Source: Pseudomonadota bacterium (GTDB lineage Bacteria; Pseudomonadota; Gammaproteobacteria; Burkholderiales; Thiobacillaceae). Taken from it: a DNA stretch of 64,000 nt. Numbering within the stretch: position 1 is the first letter of the stretch; every line of letters begins with the position of its first letter. The translations under genes and the position numbers were made by a program. This document shows, piece after piece, positions 37,510 to 49,053 of the stretch. Under the pieces are notes generated by a model. It saw nothing but the letters and a program-made list of their open reading frames with translations. It ran no database searches and was not told the DNA's origin. The stretch is from assembly GCA_021847835.1 (NCBI GenBank), contig JAJZPR010000011.1:25727-89726 (forward strand). Reading direction: 5' to 3'.

Positions 37510-37549
37510 CGGGGCCTCGCGGCGGATGGAACTCCGCCGCGAAGCCCCG
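37510..37549. repeat. Large 16-bp hairpin after GlsB-like gene
   Basis: CGGGGC + TCGCGGCGGA pair with TCCGCCGCGA + GCCCCG, one mismatch, six-base loop TGGAAC. No T-run follows on either side, so it may be a REP-type or RNA-stabilising element rather than a simple terminator. Confidence 0.7.
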
Positions 37550-37699
37550 GTCTGACTCCGGGCAATAAAGCCATAGCGGTCAGGGAGCGTACCAGTTCGG
37601 ACAGTCCCCCGCATGGATGACGAACGGGAGGCGCCTGCGTGGCTGGCGGCACCCGCTTCCGCCAAAAACAACCATACCAACCCGAAAGGAGCCATAAAA

Positions 37700-38377
37700 A
37701 TGCAAAAACGAATCATCGTCCTTCCCCTGGCTGCAACCCTGCTGCTTGGCGGCTGTGCCACCAATGACCTTGGCGACAGGCGCGAACTCAGCAAGACCGA
37801 AAAGGGCGCCATCATCGGCACGGTGAGCGGCGCCGCGCTCGGCGCCATCATCAACCACAAGAACCGCGGCAAGGGCGCGCTGATCGGCGCGGTGGGCGGC
37901 GGCCTGGCCGGCGCGGGCGTGGGCTACTACATGGACAAGCAGGCGCAGGACTTGCAGAAGCAGTTGCAGCCCGAAATCCAGCGCGGCGAGATCACCATCG
38001 AGAAGCGCCAGGGCGACAACGCGCTGCTGGTCAGCATGACGTCGAACACCGGCTTCGACACCAATTCCGCCACGCTGAAGTCGGGCTACCTGCCGACCCT
38101 GAACAAGATCGCGCATGTGCTGAACCAGTACGGCAAGACCACGGTCAGCGTAATCGGCCATACCGACAACGTGGGCACGCACGAGTACAACCAGGCCTTG
38201 TCGGAACGGCGCGCGCGGGCGGTGGTGGATTATTTCGCCGGCCAGAACGTCAACCCGCTGCGCCTGGAATCCTACGGCAAGGGCGAAACCGCGCCGCGTG
38301 CCGACAACGCCACCGAAGCCGGGCGCCAGCTGAACCGGCGCGTGGAATTGTGGATCCTGCCCATCGTCGAGGGCTGA
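37700..38377 (+). CDS. OmpA-family lipoprotein with glycine zipper (YiaD-like)
   Basis: 225 aa. Lipoprotein signal (LAATLLLGGC), glycine zipper at about residues 35-80 (GAIIGTVSGAALGAII; GALIGAVGGGLAGAGVGYY) that inserts in or packs against membrane, then the OmpA C-terminal peptidoglycan-binding domain at about 105-225: GHTDNVGTHEYNQALSERRA with the Asp and Arg that bind diaminopimelate, and GRQLNRRVELWI. RBS GAAAGGAG. It should tether outer membrane to peptidoglycan. Confidence 0.93.
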   Translation: MQKRIIVLPLAATLLLGGCATNDLGDRRELSKTEKGAIIGTVSGAALGAIINHKNRGKGALIGAVGGGLAGAGVGYYMDKQAQDLQKQLQPEIQRGEITIEKRQGDNALLVSMTSNTGFDTNSATLKSGYLPTLNKIAHVLNQYGKTTVSVIGHTDNVGTHEYNQALSERRARAVVDYFAGQNVNPLRLESYGKGETAPRADNATEAGRQLNRRVELWILPIVEG

Positions 38378-38381
38378 TCCA

Positions 38382-38408
38382 CTGCGGCCGCCGCGCTGGC
38401 GGCCGCAG
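38382..38408. repeat. Perfect 11-bp GC hairpin after OmpA-like gene
   Basis: CTGCGGCCGCC-GCGCT-GGCGGCCGCAG, no T-run. Confidence 0.7.
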
Positions 38409-38444
38409 CTTCGGAATGGATCGGGATCGGGGAAAGCGCTTCTG

Positions 38445-38756
38445 ATGAAGCGAAAGAAAAGCGGCGCGTCCCCCGTTCTCTGGTCGCAGCAGGTCACCGA
38501 GACCGGCAACGCGCTGGACCTCGAACCCGGCGTGTTCACCTTTGACGACCCGTGCAGGATCGCCGAATCGCTGAGGCACTCGGCCGAGGAGAGCACGCGG
38601 CGCAAGGCCGCGCCGTTCCGTTCGGCGATGTCGATGCTGGTGTTCTACATCAACCGCGCCGGCAATCAGCTCGATCCCGAACAGCGCGCGCGCCTTGAGC
38701 AGGCGAAGGACGAATTGCGCGCACTTTACGGCAGGCCGCGCAAGCGGCGCCATTGA
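38445..38756 (+). CDS. DUF3175 family protein
   Basis: 103 aa, basic. Family core is clear: WSQQVTETGNALDLEPGVFT, DDPCRIAESLRHSAEES, RRKAAPFRSAMSMLVFYINR and LDPEQRARLEQAKDELRALYG. Function unknown; no signal or membrane segment; the basic ends (MKRKKSG, GRPRKRRH) would suit nucleic-acid binding, which is inference. Confidence 0.9.
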   Translation: MKRKKSGASPVLWSQQVTETGNALDLEPGVFTFDDPCRIAESLRHSAEESTRRKAAPFRSAMSMLVFYINRAGNQLDPEQRARLEQAKDELRALYGRPRKRRH

Positions 38757-38848
38757 GCCGGCGCAGATTCAGCCGGATTGCAGTGTCTACATCCGAAGCC
38801 GGAAAAGGTGGAAAATAGCCCGGACATGGAAAATCAGTCCGGAAAAAC

Positions 38849-39007
38849 ATGACCGAATCGGCGGCGGACGCCACCAACACCTTCAGGGTTTTCGACTGGC
38901 TGTGGACGTCCGGCCAGCTCTCGGAGCGTGGCGTCGCCGGATTGGCGACCGCGTCGATGCCGAGTGCGGGCAATCTGGCGAGGCCTCGCGCCGGAGGCCG
39001 ACCATGA
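38849..39007 (+). pseudogene. N-terminal remnant of a phosphatase-like (TIGR01244/DSP-type) gene
   Basis: 52-aa frame with GGAAAA before ATG 38849. NTFRVFDWLWTSGQLSE and the spacing to NLARP match the start of tyrosine-phosphatase-like proteins (F-x-L/V-W-TSGQ... INLARP), but the sequence leaves the family after NLARPR and stops, so the catalytic Cys loop is missing. Its stop overlaps the histidine-kinase ATG (ATGA), so it could now act as a leader ORF coupling kinase translation. An inverted repeat CCGGAC-N11-GTCCGG (38820-38842) lies at its ribosome site. Similarity judged by eye only. Confidence 0.45.
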
Positions 39008-41571
39008 GCGCCCAGCCCATGCGCCGGCTCATGCTCAACATCGGCCTGGGCTTTGCCCTGGCCATGCTGTTGCTGCTGGGCGTGATCGTGCTGGCAGTTT
39101 CGCAGATGGCCGACAGCAACCGCCAGCTCGATCATGTGGTGACCGTCAACAACGTCAAATCCAGCCTGGCGAGCCGCATGCGCGATACGCTGCGCGACCG
39201 CGCCATCATCATGCACCACATCGTGGTGTCGATCGATCCCTGGGAGCAGGACGAGCTGTTCCAGCGCTTCATGGAGCTGGGCGAGCGCTATGCCAAGGAC
39301 CGCGTCACGCTGATCGAGATGCAGGTATCCGAGGAGGAAAAGACACTGATGGCCAAGGTGGACGAGATCACCCGCGTCAACCAGCCGGTGATGTTCGAGG
39401 TGATCAGCTCGGCCATGGAGCAGAACAACTATGGTGCATTGACGCTGTTGCAGCAACAGGCGATTCCGCTGCAAACCAGGCTGGTGGCCGCACTGGACGA
39501 AATGCGGCGGCTGCAGCGCGAAGCCAACGAGGAGGCCCTGATCAAGACTTACACGGCCTATTCCGCCACGCGCAATTTCATCCTGTTCCTGGGCATCGTC
39601 GCCGCGCTGCTGGTCGCCGGCGTGGCGCTTGCGGTTTCGCGCAGCGTGGCGGTGCAAACCCGGCTGCTGGCCAACGAAAAGCTCAAGTTCCAGACGCTGT
39701 TCGAATCCAATTCCGATGCGGTGGTCATTCTGGGGGACAAGGGCTTCATCGACTGCAACCCGGCCACGCTGCAAATGTTCGAGCTGCAAAGGGTGGACGA
39801 GTTCATCGGCAAGAACATCGCCGATCTCGGCGCCACGCTCCAGGGCGACGGCGAACCCGCCATCCCCTATGCCATGCGCCACATCAAGCAGGCGCGCAAG
39901 CATGGGCACGCCTTCATGGAGTGGGTCGGGCGCCGCGCCGACGGCAGCCTGTTCCCCTCGGAAATCGCCCTGCATGCCATGCAGCTTGAGGGGCGCCCGG
40001 TGATCCAGGCGATCATGCGCGACATTTCGGAACGCAAGCAGGCCGAAGCCGAGCTCAAGGCGGCGCGCGACGCCGCCCTGGCCGCGGCCAGGGCCAAGAA
40101 CGAATTCATCGCCAACGTCAGCCACGAGATTCGCACCCCCATGCACGGCATCATGGGCATGGCCGACCTGCTGATGCGCGAGCCCCTGACCGGCGTCCAG
40201 CGCGAATACGCGCTCACGCTGCGGCAATCCGCGCAGGGGCTGCTGGCGGTCATCAACGACATCCTGGATTTTTCCAAGATCGAAGCCGGCAAGCTCACGG
40301 TGGAGAACGTCGCCTATGTGCCGGCGCAGGTGGTGCAAAACGTGGCAGATCTCTACCGGCCGCGCATCCTGGAAAAATCGCTGAACCTGGAAATGAATAT
40401 CTCGCCGGAATTGCACACGCCGGTAGAGGGCGACCCCCACCGCCTGCGGCAGATACTGCTCAACCTGGCGGACAATGCGATCAAGTTCACCTCGCGCGGC
40501 AGCATAGGCATCAGCGCCAGGCTGACGCCGGATGGGCAGAAGATGCGCATCGAGGTGCGCGACGAAGGCGTCGGCATCGTGCCCGAAACCAAGGCCCAGC
40601 TGTTCAGCGCTTTCTCCCAGGCCGACGCCTCCACCACCCGCCTCTATGGCGGCACCGGGCTGGGGCTGGCAATCTGCCGCAAGCTGGCCGAGTTGATGGG
40701 CGGCGACATCGGGGTGCAAAGCCCGCCTCCGGGAGCCGGCAACGGCGCACTGTTCTGGCTCGAACTGCCTTATGTGGTCGCATCCTCCGATAGCGAGCCA
40801 GTTCCCATGCTCGCGGTTCAGACCGAACGCTTCACAGGCCGCGTGCTGGTGGCTGAGGACCACCCGGTCAACCAGAAGGTGCTGTCCTATCAACTGACCG
40901 CGCTGGGACTGGAACCCAGCATCGTCAGCAACGGACGCGAAGCCGTCGAGCGGGTGCGCGCGGAGCCGTGGGATCTGGTGCTGATGGACTGGCAGATGCC
41001 GGAAATGGACGGCTTTGCCGCCGCGCGCGCCATCCGTGCGCTGAAAGGCAAAGCCGGCCAGGTGCCCATCGTCGCGCTGTCCGCCCAGGGAGGCGAAGAT
41101 TTCCGCGAGCAATGCCTGCAGGCGGGGATGAACGATTACCTGACCAAACCCTATGAGGAAACCGCGCTGATTTCGGTGCTGTCGCGCTGGCTGCCCGGCT
41201 CGGCTATCGAGATGCCGCCCCCGGTCGACCTGGGCAAGCTTTCCAGACAGAACAGACTGAAGGACGAGTTTCTTCAGCTGTTCCTGCAATCCACGGAAGT
41301 CTCGCTGGAAACGCTGCAAACCGCCTGGGACAACCGCGACGCCAGGCTGGGCAAGCGCGAGGCCCACAGCCTGCGCGGCGCGGCCGCCTCCGTTTCCGCG
41401 GAAATGATGTTGCATTCGGCAACGCGGCTCGAATCGGCGTTCGCCGAGTCCAACTGGGCGGAGGTCGAGACTCTGCTCGACGACGTGCAGGCGGAATATC
41501 TGCGCCTGCGCAACTTCCTCGAGAACCTGCCGCTTGCGGGACTTGAAAACCCGAAGGAGACGACAACATGA
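39004..41571 (+). CDS. Hybrid sensor histidine kinase with PAS, receiver and HPt domains
   Basis: 855 aa. Order: TM1 (about 9-31), periplasmic four-helix sensor (about 32-190), TM2 (about 195-215), PAS (about 225-345, FQTLFESNSDAVVILGDKGF), HisKA with FIANVSHEIRTPMHGIMG (His374), HATPase (N box NLADNAIKFT, G1 RDEGVGIVPE, G2 GTGLGLAICRKL), receiver with Asp662 in LVLMDWQMPEMDGF, and C-terminal HPt with His788 (GKREAHSLRGAAA). Full phosphorelay in one chain; the output regulator is not adjacent. Starts at the ATGA overlap with the truncated leader ORF and couples to the DUF302 gene. Confidence 0.95.
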   Translation: MSAQPMRRLMLNIGLGFALAMLLLLGVIVLAVSQMADSNRQLDHVVTVNNVKSSLASRMRDTLRDRAIIMHHIVVSIDPWEQDELFQRFMELGERYAKDRVTLIEMQVSEEEKTLMAKVDEITRVNQPVMFEVISSAMEQNNYGALTLLQQQAIPLQTRLVAALDEMRRLQREANEEALIKTYTAYSATRNFILFLGIVAALLVAGVALAVSRSVAVQTRLLANEKLKFQTLFESNSDAVVILGDKGFIDCNPATLQMFELQRVDEFIGKNIADLGATLQGDGEPAIPYAMRHIKQARKHGHAFMEWVGRRADGSLFPSEIALHAMQLEGRPVIQAIMRDISERKQAEAELKAARDAALAAARAKNEFIANVSHEIRTPMHGIMGMADLLMREPLTGVQREYALTLRQSAQGLLAVINDILDFSKIEAGKLTVENVAYVPAQVVQNVADLYRPRILEKSLNLEMNISPELHTPVEGDPHRLRQILLNLADNAIKFTSRGSIGISARLTPDGQKMRIEVRDEGVGIVPETKAQLFSAFSQADASTTRLYGGTGLGLAICRKLAELMGGDIGVQSPPPGAGNGALFWLELPYVVASSDSEPVPMLAVQTERFTGRVLVAEDHPVNQKVLSYQLTALGLEPSIVSNGREAVERVRAEPWDLVLMDWQMPEMDGFAAARAIRALKGKAGQVPIVALSAQGGEDFREQCLQAGMNDYLTKPYEETALISVLSRWLPGSAIEMPPPVDLGKLSRQNRLKDEFLQLFLQSTEVSLETLQTAWDNRDARLGKREAHSLRGAAASVSAEMMLHSATRLESAFAESNWAEVETLLDDVQAEYLRLRNFLENLPLAGLENPKETTT

Positions 41572-42278
41572 AACTGCCTGCCGCCCTGCTGGGCCTGATC
41601 ATCCCGGCGAGCCTGTCCGCCGCCCCTGAACCGGTGCCCGCAGATCAGCCGGCCTCCGCGCAGGCGAGCGGCTGGATCGAGCCGGCGCAAACCCCCTACG
41701 GCCCGGTGATCATGCAACAGGACATGATGCCAGCCTACCGTGACTACCAGATGAGCCGCGTCATTCCACCCGGGGAAAGGAAGCGCTACCTGCAAATGGC
41801 GATGCCGATGATGGCCGGCATGATGCAGCTCGACGCGCGCGAGGCCATGAACTACATGGCCGTCAAATACCAGGCCAGACCAGGCCTCGGCTTCGACGAG
41901 GTGGTGCAGTCGCTCAAGCTGCGTGCGAACCAGCTTAACTTCAAGCTCGTGGGCGAGAACCCGATGTGGAAGGATTTCCGCGCCGTGCTCGGCGATGAAA
42001 GCGCACCGCGCGTGGAGGTGTTCAGCTTCTGCGACATCGCCATCGGCCGCGCGCTGCTGAAGGTCGTGCCGGAGGTGGTGGTGTTCCTGCCCTGCCGCAT
42101 CGCCGTGATGGAAGACGGGCAGAAGAACATCTGGATCCTGACCCTGGACTGGGACCTGACCTGGCTGGACTATGCCGGCGAGTCGCTGGGCATCACGCCC
42201 GAGCTCAGGCAGGGTATCGCGGACATCCGCGCCAAGATGGACGACATGATGCGCACCGCGGCCAACGGCGACATCTGA
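41568..42278 (+). CDS. DUF302 family exported protein
   Basis: 236 aa, Sec signal (MKLPAALLGLIIPASLSAA). DUF302 core at the C-terminus: SFCDIAIGRALLKVVPEVVVFLPCRIAVMEDG and WILTLDWDLTWLDYAG. The middle is Met-rich (LQMAMPMMAGMMQLDAREAMNYM). Overlaps the kinase stop by ATGA, so it may be the target or partner of the sensor. Function of DUF302 proteins is not established. Confidence 0.88.
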   Translation: MKLPAALLGLIIPASLSAAPEPVPADQPASAQASGWIEPAQTPYGPVIMQQDMMPAYRDYQMSRVIPPGERKRYLQMAMPMMAGMMQLDAREAMNYMAVKYQARPGLGFDEVVQSLKLRANQLNFKLVGENPMWKDFRAVLGDESAPRVEVFSFCDIAIGRALLKVVPEVVVFLPCRIAVMEDGQKNIWILTLDWDLTWLDYAGESLGITPELRQGIADIRAKMDDMMRTAANGDI

Positions 42279-42292
42279 ACTGCCACAAAGGG

Positions 42293-42318
42293 AAACGGGG
42301 CCATGCGGCCCCGTTTTT
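42293..42318. terminator. Terminator between DUF302 gene and clpB
   Basis: ACGGGGCC-ATGC-GGCCCCGT stem followed by TTTTT; AAA on the left allows use in both directions for the convergent pair. Confidence 0.92.
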
Positions 42319-42335
42319 CATTGCGCATGCGCGGC

Positions 42336-44930
<2,595 letters not shown>

Positions 44931-44968
44931 GGGGGGTCCCGCTTTCTATTAAATTGGCACTATTGGCA

Positions 44969-44997
44969 ATGTGGGGAAGCAGGTGGTTTTTTTCAAG
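44969..44997 (-). promoter_or_regulatory. Sigma32-like promoter of clpB
   Basis: Leftward: exact CTTGAAA (44991-44997), 14-base spacer, CCCCACAT (44969-44976). The best sigma32 match in the window; 39 bases before the ATG. Confidence 0.82.
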
Positions 44998-45023
44998 CTG
45001 TATCTGCAAAGACAGAAAACAGA

Positions 45024-45150
45024 AAAGCCAGCCACAGAGAGTACAGAGGACATAGAGGCAAAACCCGTGGCTACCGCAGCCCCTATTCCTGGCCGGGCAG
45101 CTTGGCTTGCTGTTTTTTTCCTCTGTGCTCTCTGTGTCCTCTGTGGCTTG
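45024..45150. repeat. CTCTGTG inverted-repeat element, copy B
   Basis: Left arm GCCACAGAGAGTACAGAGGA (45031-45050, with AGAGG again at 45054-45058); right arm 45117-45148 with three heptamers (CTCTGTG, CTCTGTG, CTCTGTG) and ending GGCTTG. Arms complementary, about 58-base unrelated centre. Between divergent clpB and nadC. Confidence 0.85.
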
Positions 45151-45177
45151 ATTCAAGCTTTTCAGGATAATGGCGGC

Positions 45178-46056
45178 ATGAACAGCTTTCCCTTCATTTC
45201 CGGCCTCTCCCCCGAGGAAACCCTCAAGCTGCAGGAAGCCGTGCTGCTGAACACGGCCGCGGCCTTGGCCGAAGACATCGGCCCCGGCGACCTCACTGCC
45301 AGTCTGTTGCCCGCCGGCCTCAAGGCACGCGCGCGCGTCATCAGCCGCGAAGCCGCCGTGCTGTGCGGCAAGGCCTGGTTCGAGGCCTGTTTTCATGCGC
45401 TCGACACCGAAGCCGTGATCCGCTGGCAGGTGCAGGAGGGCGAGGCCATCCAGCCCGATCAACTGCTGTGCGACATCGAGGGCAACGCCCGCGCCCTGCT
45501 CTCGGCCGAACGTCCCGCGCTCAATTTCCTGCAAACCCTGTCCGGCACCGCCACCATCACGCGTCATTATGCCGACGCCATCCAGGGCACCGGCACCGTG
45601 GTCATGGACACGAGGAAGACCCTGCCCGGATTGAGGCTGGCGCAGAAATACGCGGTGCGCGCGGGCGGCGGCGCCAACCAGCGCACCGGCCTCTTTGACG
45701 GCATCCTCATCAAGGAAAACCACATCCTTGCCGCCGGCGGCATCGCGCAGGTGCTGCAGGCGGCCTTCGCGCTCGATGCCGGCGTGCCGATCCAGATCGA
45801 GGTGGAAAACCTGGACGAACTGAATCAGGCCCTGGCCGCCGGCGCCCGGCTCGTCCTGCTCGACAACTTCGGCCTGGACGAACTGCGTCAGGCGGTTGCG
45901 CTCGCCAACGGCCGCGCCGTGCTGGAAGCCTCCGGCAACATCACGCTCGACAACATCCGCGCCGTGGCGGAAACCGGGGTGCAGCGCATCTCCGTCGGCA
46001 GCCTGACCAAGCACATGCGGGCGGTGGATCTGTCGATGCGGGTTGTCACCCTCTAG
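45178..46056 (+). CDS. nadC: Nicotinate-nucleotide pyrophosphorylase (quinolinate PRTase)
   Basis: 292 aa, NAD synthesis. LAEDIGPGDLTASLLPAG, GEAIQPDQLLCDIEGNARA, ERPALNFLQTLSGTATITRHYAD, TRKTLPGLRLAQKYAVRAGGGANQR, and C-terminal barrel VENLDELNQAL / LEASGNITLDNIRAVAETGV. ATG 45178. Terminated at 46067-46098. Confidence 0.96.
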   Translation: MNSFPFISGLSPEETLKLQEAVLLNTAAALAEDIGPGDLTASLLPAGLKARARVISREAAVLCGKAWFEACFHALDTEAVIRWQVQEGEAIQPDQLLCDIEGNARALLSAERPALNFLQTLSGTATITRHYADAIQGTGTVVMDTRKTLPGLRLAQKYAVRAGGGANQRTGLFDGILIKENHILAAGGIAQVLQAAFALDAGVPIQIEVENLDELNQALAAGARLVLLDNFGLDELRQAVALANGRAVLEASGNITLDNIRAVAETGVQRISVGSLTKHMRAVDLSMRVVTL

Positions 46057-46066
46057 GTTCCGGCAT

Positions 46067-46098
46067 GTTTAACCGCGAACGCTGCGGTTAATCTTTTT
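46067..46098 (+). terminator. Terminator of nadC
   Basis: TTAACCGC (46069-46076) pairs GCGGTTAA (46084-46091), seven-base loop, then TCTTTTT. Confidence 0.85.
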
Positions 46099-46106
46099 AA
46101 AATGTA

Positions 46107-46134
46107 TTGATAATTGTTCTCATTTGCGTATAGA
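46107..46134 (+). promoter_or_regulatory. Promoter with overlapping Fur-box-like site for ferric ABC transporter
   Basis: TTGATA (46107-46112), 16-base spacer, TATAGA (46129-46134). The overlapping TGATAAT-T-GTTCTCA (46108-46122) matches the 7-1-7 Fur arrangement in the first half fully and 5 of 7 in the second. Confidence 0.65.
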
Positions 46135-46191
46135 ATGGCTTCCAGCGATCGGCCGGTCTCGGCCGCAACCCGTTTTTAAAGGAGCTAAGAC

Positions 46192-47205
46192 ATGCGCAAT
46201 ACGATGTTCAAACTGGCCGGCGGCCTGATCGCCGCGCTGGCCCTGACCGCGGTTTCGGCCGAGGAAGTCGTGGTCTATTCCGCCCGCAACGAGCAGCTGA
46301 TCAAGCCGTTGTTCGACGCCTATACCAAGGAAACCGGCGTCAACGTGAAATTCGTCACCGACAAGGAAGGCCCCCTGCTCGCCCGCCTCAAGGCCGAGGG
46401 CGCCAACACCCGGGCAGACATGCTGATGACGGTGGACGCCGGCAACCTGTGGCAGGCCTCGGAAGAAGGCCTGCTGCGCCCGGTGAAATCCAGCGCCCTG
46501 AATGCAAACGTCCCGGCCCACCTGCGCGACCCCGACAACGAGTGGTTCGGCCTGTCGATCCGCGCCCGCACCATCATCTACAACAAGGACAAGGTCAAAC
46601 CCGCCGAGCTGTCCACCTACGAAGACCTGGCCAGCCCAAAATGGAAGGGGCGCCTGTGCCTGCGCACCTCGAAGAAGGTCTACAACCAGTCGCTGGTGGC
46701 GATGATGATTCACGAATACGGCGAGGACAAAACCGAAGCCATCGTCAAGGGCTGGGTCAACAACCTCGCCGCCCCGCCCTTCCCCGACGACACCAAGGCC
46801 ATGGAAGCCGTGGCCGCCGGCCAATGCGACGCGACCCTGGTCAACACCTATTACTACGGCCGCCTGATGGAGAAGAAGCCCGACCTGCCGCTGGGCATCT
46901 TCTGGCCCAATCAGAACCTCAAAGCCAAGAATGCCGGCGTGCACGTGAACATTTCCGGCGCCGGCATCACCAGGCACGCCAAGAACCCGGCCGGAGCGAC
47001 AAAGCTACTGGAATGGCTGTCTTCGGAAAAGGCGCAGAACCTCTACGCCGACGGCAACCTGGAATATCCGGTCAACCCCAAGGTGAAGCCTGACGCCGCG
47101 GTGGCGGCCTGGGGCAGCTTCAAGCAGAACCTGATCAACGTGAAGGAGGCCGGCACCCTGCAGGCCAAGGCCGTGAAGCTCATGGACCGCGCGGGATACA
47201 AGTAG
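46192..47205 (+). CDS. fbpA: Ferric iron ABC transporter substrate-binding protein
   Basis: 337 aa with Sec signal ([14 protein letters not shown]). Periplasmic type II binding fold: [56 protein letters not shown], and the tyrosine-rich iron-binding site NTYYYGRLM (three Tyr in a row) typical of FbpA/FutA. A Fur-like site precedes it. Terminator-like repeat copy C follows before the permease. Confidence 0.93.
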   Translation: MRNTMFKLAGGLIAALALTAVSAEEVVVYSARNEQLIKPLFDAYTKETGVNVKFVTDKEGPLLARLKAEGANTRADMLMTVDAGNLWQASEEGLLRPVKSSALNANVPAHLRDPDNEWFGLSIRARTIIYNKDKVKPAELSTYEDLASPKWKGRLCLRTSKKVYNQSLVAMMIHEYGEDKTEAIVKGWVNNLAAPPFPDDTKAMEAVAAGQCDATLVNTYYYGRLMEKKPDLPLGIFWPNQNLKAKNAGVHVNISGAGITRHAKNPAGATKLLEWLSSEKAQNLYADGNLEYPVNPKVKPDAAVAAWGSFKQNLINVKEAGTLQAKAVKLMDRAGYK

Positions 47206-47210
47206 AGCCC

Positions 47211-47347
47211 TTCAAAAAAACAGCCACAGAGCGCACAGAGGGAAACCCGTTGCCATGCCAAGGCAAGGAACAATCGGTGAAAGCCATCGCTTAAGCATCT
47301 GAATCTTTCCCTGTGAACTCTGTGCGCTCTGTGGCTTGGGTTCTTTT
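47211..47347. repeat. CTCTGTG inverted-repeat element, copy C
   Basis: Left arm AAAAACAGCCACAGAGCGCACAGAGGGAAA region (47216-47244); right arm 47306-47347 with three heptamers (CCCTGTG, CTCTGTG, CTCTGTG) and ending GGCTTGGGTTCTTTTT. Near-perfect arms. Between fbpA and fbpB, where it could lower permease expression. Confidence 0.85.
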
Positions 47348-47385
47348 TGAAATAGCCTGCTGGCCGCTCAGATATAATGGGTCTC

Positions 47386-49053
47386 ATGTCTGAATCACCC
47401 GTCTTGTCCGCCAGGACGCCCGCCATGCCCGCGGGCGTTTTTGCTTTTGCCCGCACCGGCGGCTGGGGCTGGGTGGCGCTCGCGATCGCGCTGCTCACCG
47501 TGATTCCCGTGGCGGTGATCTTTTCCGCCTGGCTGCAACCCGAGGCCGACATCCTCGGCCACCTCACCGAGTTCGTGCTGCCGGAACTCCTGGCCAACAC
47601 CTTCTGGCTGCTGCTGGGCGTCGGCATCGGCGTCACCGTGCTGGGCGTGTCGCTGGCCTGGCTCACCGCCATGTGCGAGTTTCCCGGCCGCAAGTTCTTC
47701 TCGTGGGCGCTGCTGCTGCCGCTGGCGGTGCCGGCCTATGTGCTGGCTTTCGTGATGATCGGCCTGCTCGACTATACCGGCCCCTTGCAGACCTGGCTGC
47801 GCGAACAGTTCGGGCCCATGCCGCTGCCGCAGATCCGTTCGCGCGGCGGCGTCATCCTCGTCATGTCGCTGGCGCTCTACCCCTATGTCTACCTCATCGC
47901 GCGCAACGCCTTCCTCACCCAGGGACGTGCGGCGCTGGAAGCGTCGCAGTCGCTGGGACTGAACCGCTGGCAGGGCTTTCGCCGCGTGGCGCTGCCGATG
48001 GCGCGTCCCTGGATCGCCGCCGGCCTGATGCTGGCGCTGATGGAAACGCTGGCCGATTTCGGCACCGTGGCCATTTTCAACTACGACACCTTCACCACTG
48101 CCATCTACAAGGCCTGGTTCTCGCTGTTCTCGCTGCCGGCCGCCTCGCAGCTTTCCTCCATCCTCATCCTGTTCGTGCTGATACTGGCGCTCGCCGAACA
48201 GCGCACGCGCCGCCACATGAAATACGGCGGCGTCGGGCGCGCCAGCAGCCACAATCGCATCAATCTTTCGCGCGGACAGGCGCTTGGCGCCAGCCTCTAT
48301 GCCGGGCTGGTGTTCGGCATCGCCTTCCTGATCCCGCTCGTCCAGTTGCTGCTGTGGGCCAGGGGTGCGGCCGCCACCGACCTCGACAGCCGCTACTGGG
48401 AGTTCGTGCGCAATTCGCTGTGGCTGTCCGGGCTGGGCGCCGCCATCGTCTGCGCACTCGCCCTGCTGCTGGGCTATGCCGGGCGGCAGAAGCCGGGCCA
48501 GTTCATGCAGCTGGTGCAAAGGGTGGCGACCATCGGCTACGCCTTCCCCGGCACGGTGCTGGCGGTGGGCATTTTCATTCCCGTGGCCTGGCTCGACAAT
48601 GTCATCATCGACCTGCTCAGGACCCAGGGCTGGCAGGGCACCGAGGTGCTGAAGGGCACGCTGCTGGTGATGCTGCTGGCCTATGCCGTGCGCTTTCTCG
48701 CGGTCGGCTTCGGGCCAACGGATTCGGGCCTGCAGCGCATCACCCGCAACATCGACGAGGCCGCGCGCGTGATGGGTACCGGCACGCTGGCGCTGCTGTC
48801 GCGCGTGCACCTGCCCATGCTCAAGGCCAGCCTGTTCACCGCCGCGGCGCTGGCCTTCGTCGATATCATGAAGGAAATGCCCATCACCCTGATGACCCGG
48901 CCCTTCGGCTGGGACACCCTGGCGGTGCGGGTGTTCGAAATGACCTCGGAAGGCGAGTGGGAGCGCGCCGCCCTACCTTCGGTCGCCATCATACTGGCTG
49001 GCCTTGTCCCCATCATTTTCCTGGCCGGCCGCGGAGAGAACACGCATGCTTAA
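47386..49053 (+). CDS. fbpB: Ferric iron ABC transporter permease (fused two-domain)
   Basis: 555 aa, about 12 transmembrane helices in two BPD_transp_1 halves. EAA-like loops: first half ALEASQSLGLNRWQGFRRVALPMARPWIAAG, second half EAARVMGTGTLALLSRVHLPMLKAS, which contact the ATPase. ATG 47386 is taken; an in-frame ATG at 47377 overlaps a TATAAT and may instead be promoter. Overlaps fbpC by 8 bases. Confidence 0.92.
   Translation: MSESPVLSARTPAMPAGVFAFARTGGWGWVALAIALLTVIPVAVIFSAWLQPEADILGHLTEFVLPELLANTFWLLLGVGIGVTVLGVSLAWLTAMCEFPGRKFFSWALLLPLAVPAYVLAFVMIGLLDYTGPLQTWLREQFGPMPLPQIRSRGGVILVMSLALYPYVYLIARNAFLTQGRAALEASQSLGLNRWQGFRRVALPMARPWIAAGLMLALMETLADFGTVAIFNYDTFTTAIYKAWFSLFSLPAASQLSSILILFVLILALAEQRTRRHMKYGGVGRASSHNRINLSRGQALGASLYAGLVFGIAFLIPLVQLLLWARGAAATDLDSRYWEFVRNSLWLSGLGAAIVCALALLLGYAGRQKPGQFMQLVQRVATIGYAFPGTVLAVGIFIPVAWLDNVIIDLLRTQGWQGTEVLKGTLLVMLLAYAVRFLAVGFGPTDSGLQRITRNIDEAARVMGTGTLALLSRVHLPMLKASLFTAAALAFVDIMKEMPITLMTRPFGWDTLAVRVFEMTSEGEWERAALPSVAIILAGLVPIIFLAGRGENTHA

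Noticed and set aside
38650..41415. Long leftward open frame opposite the histidine kinase
   Set aside because: Same cause; composition is His/Gln/Leu-rich as expected of an antisense shadow.
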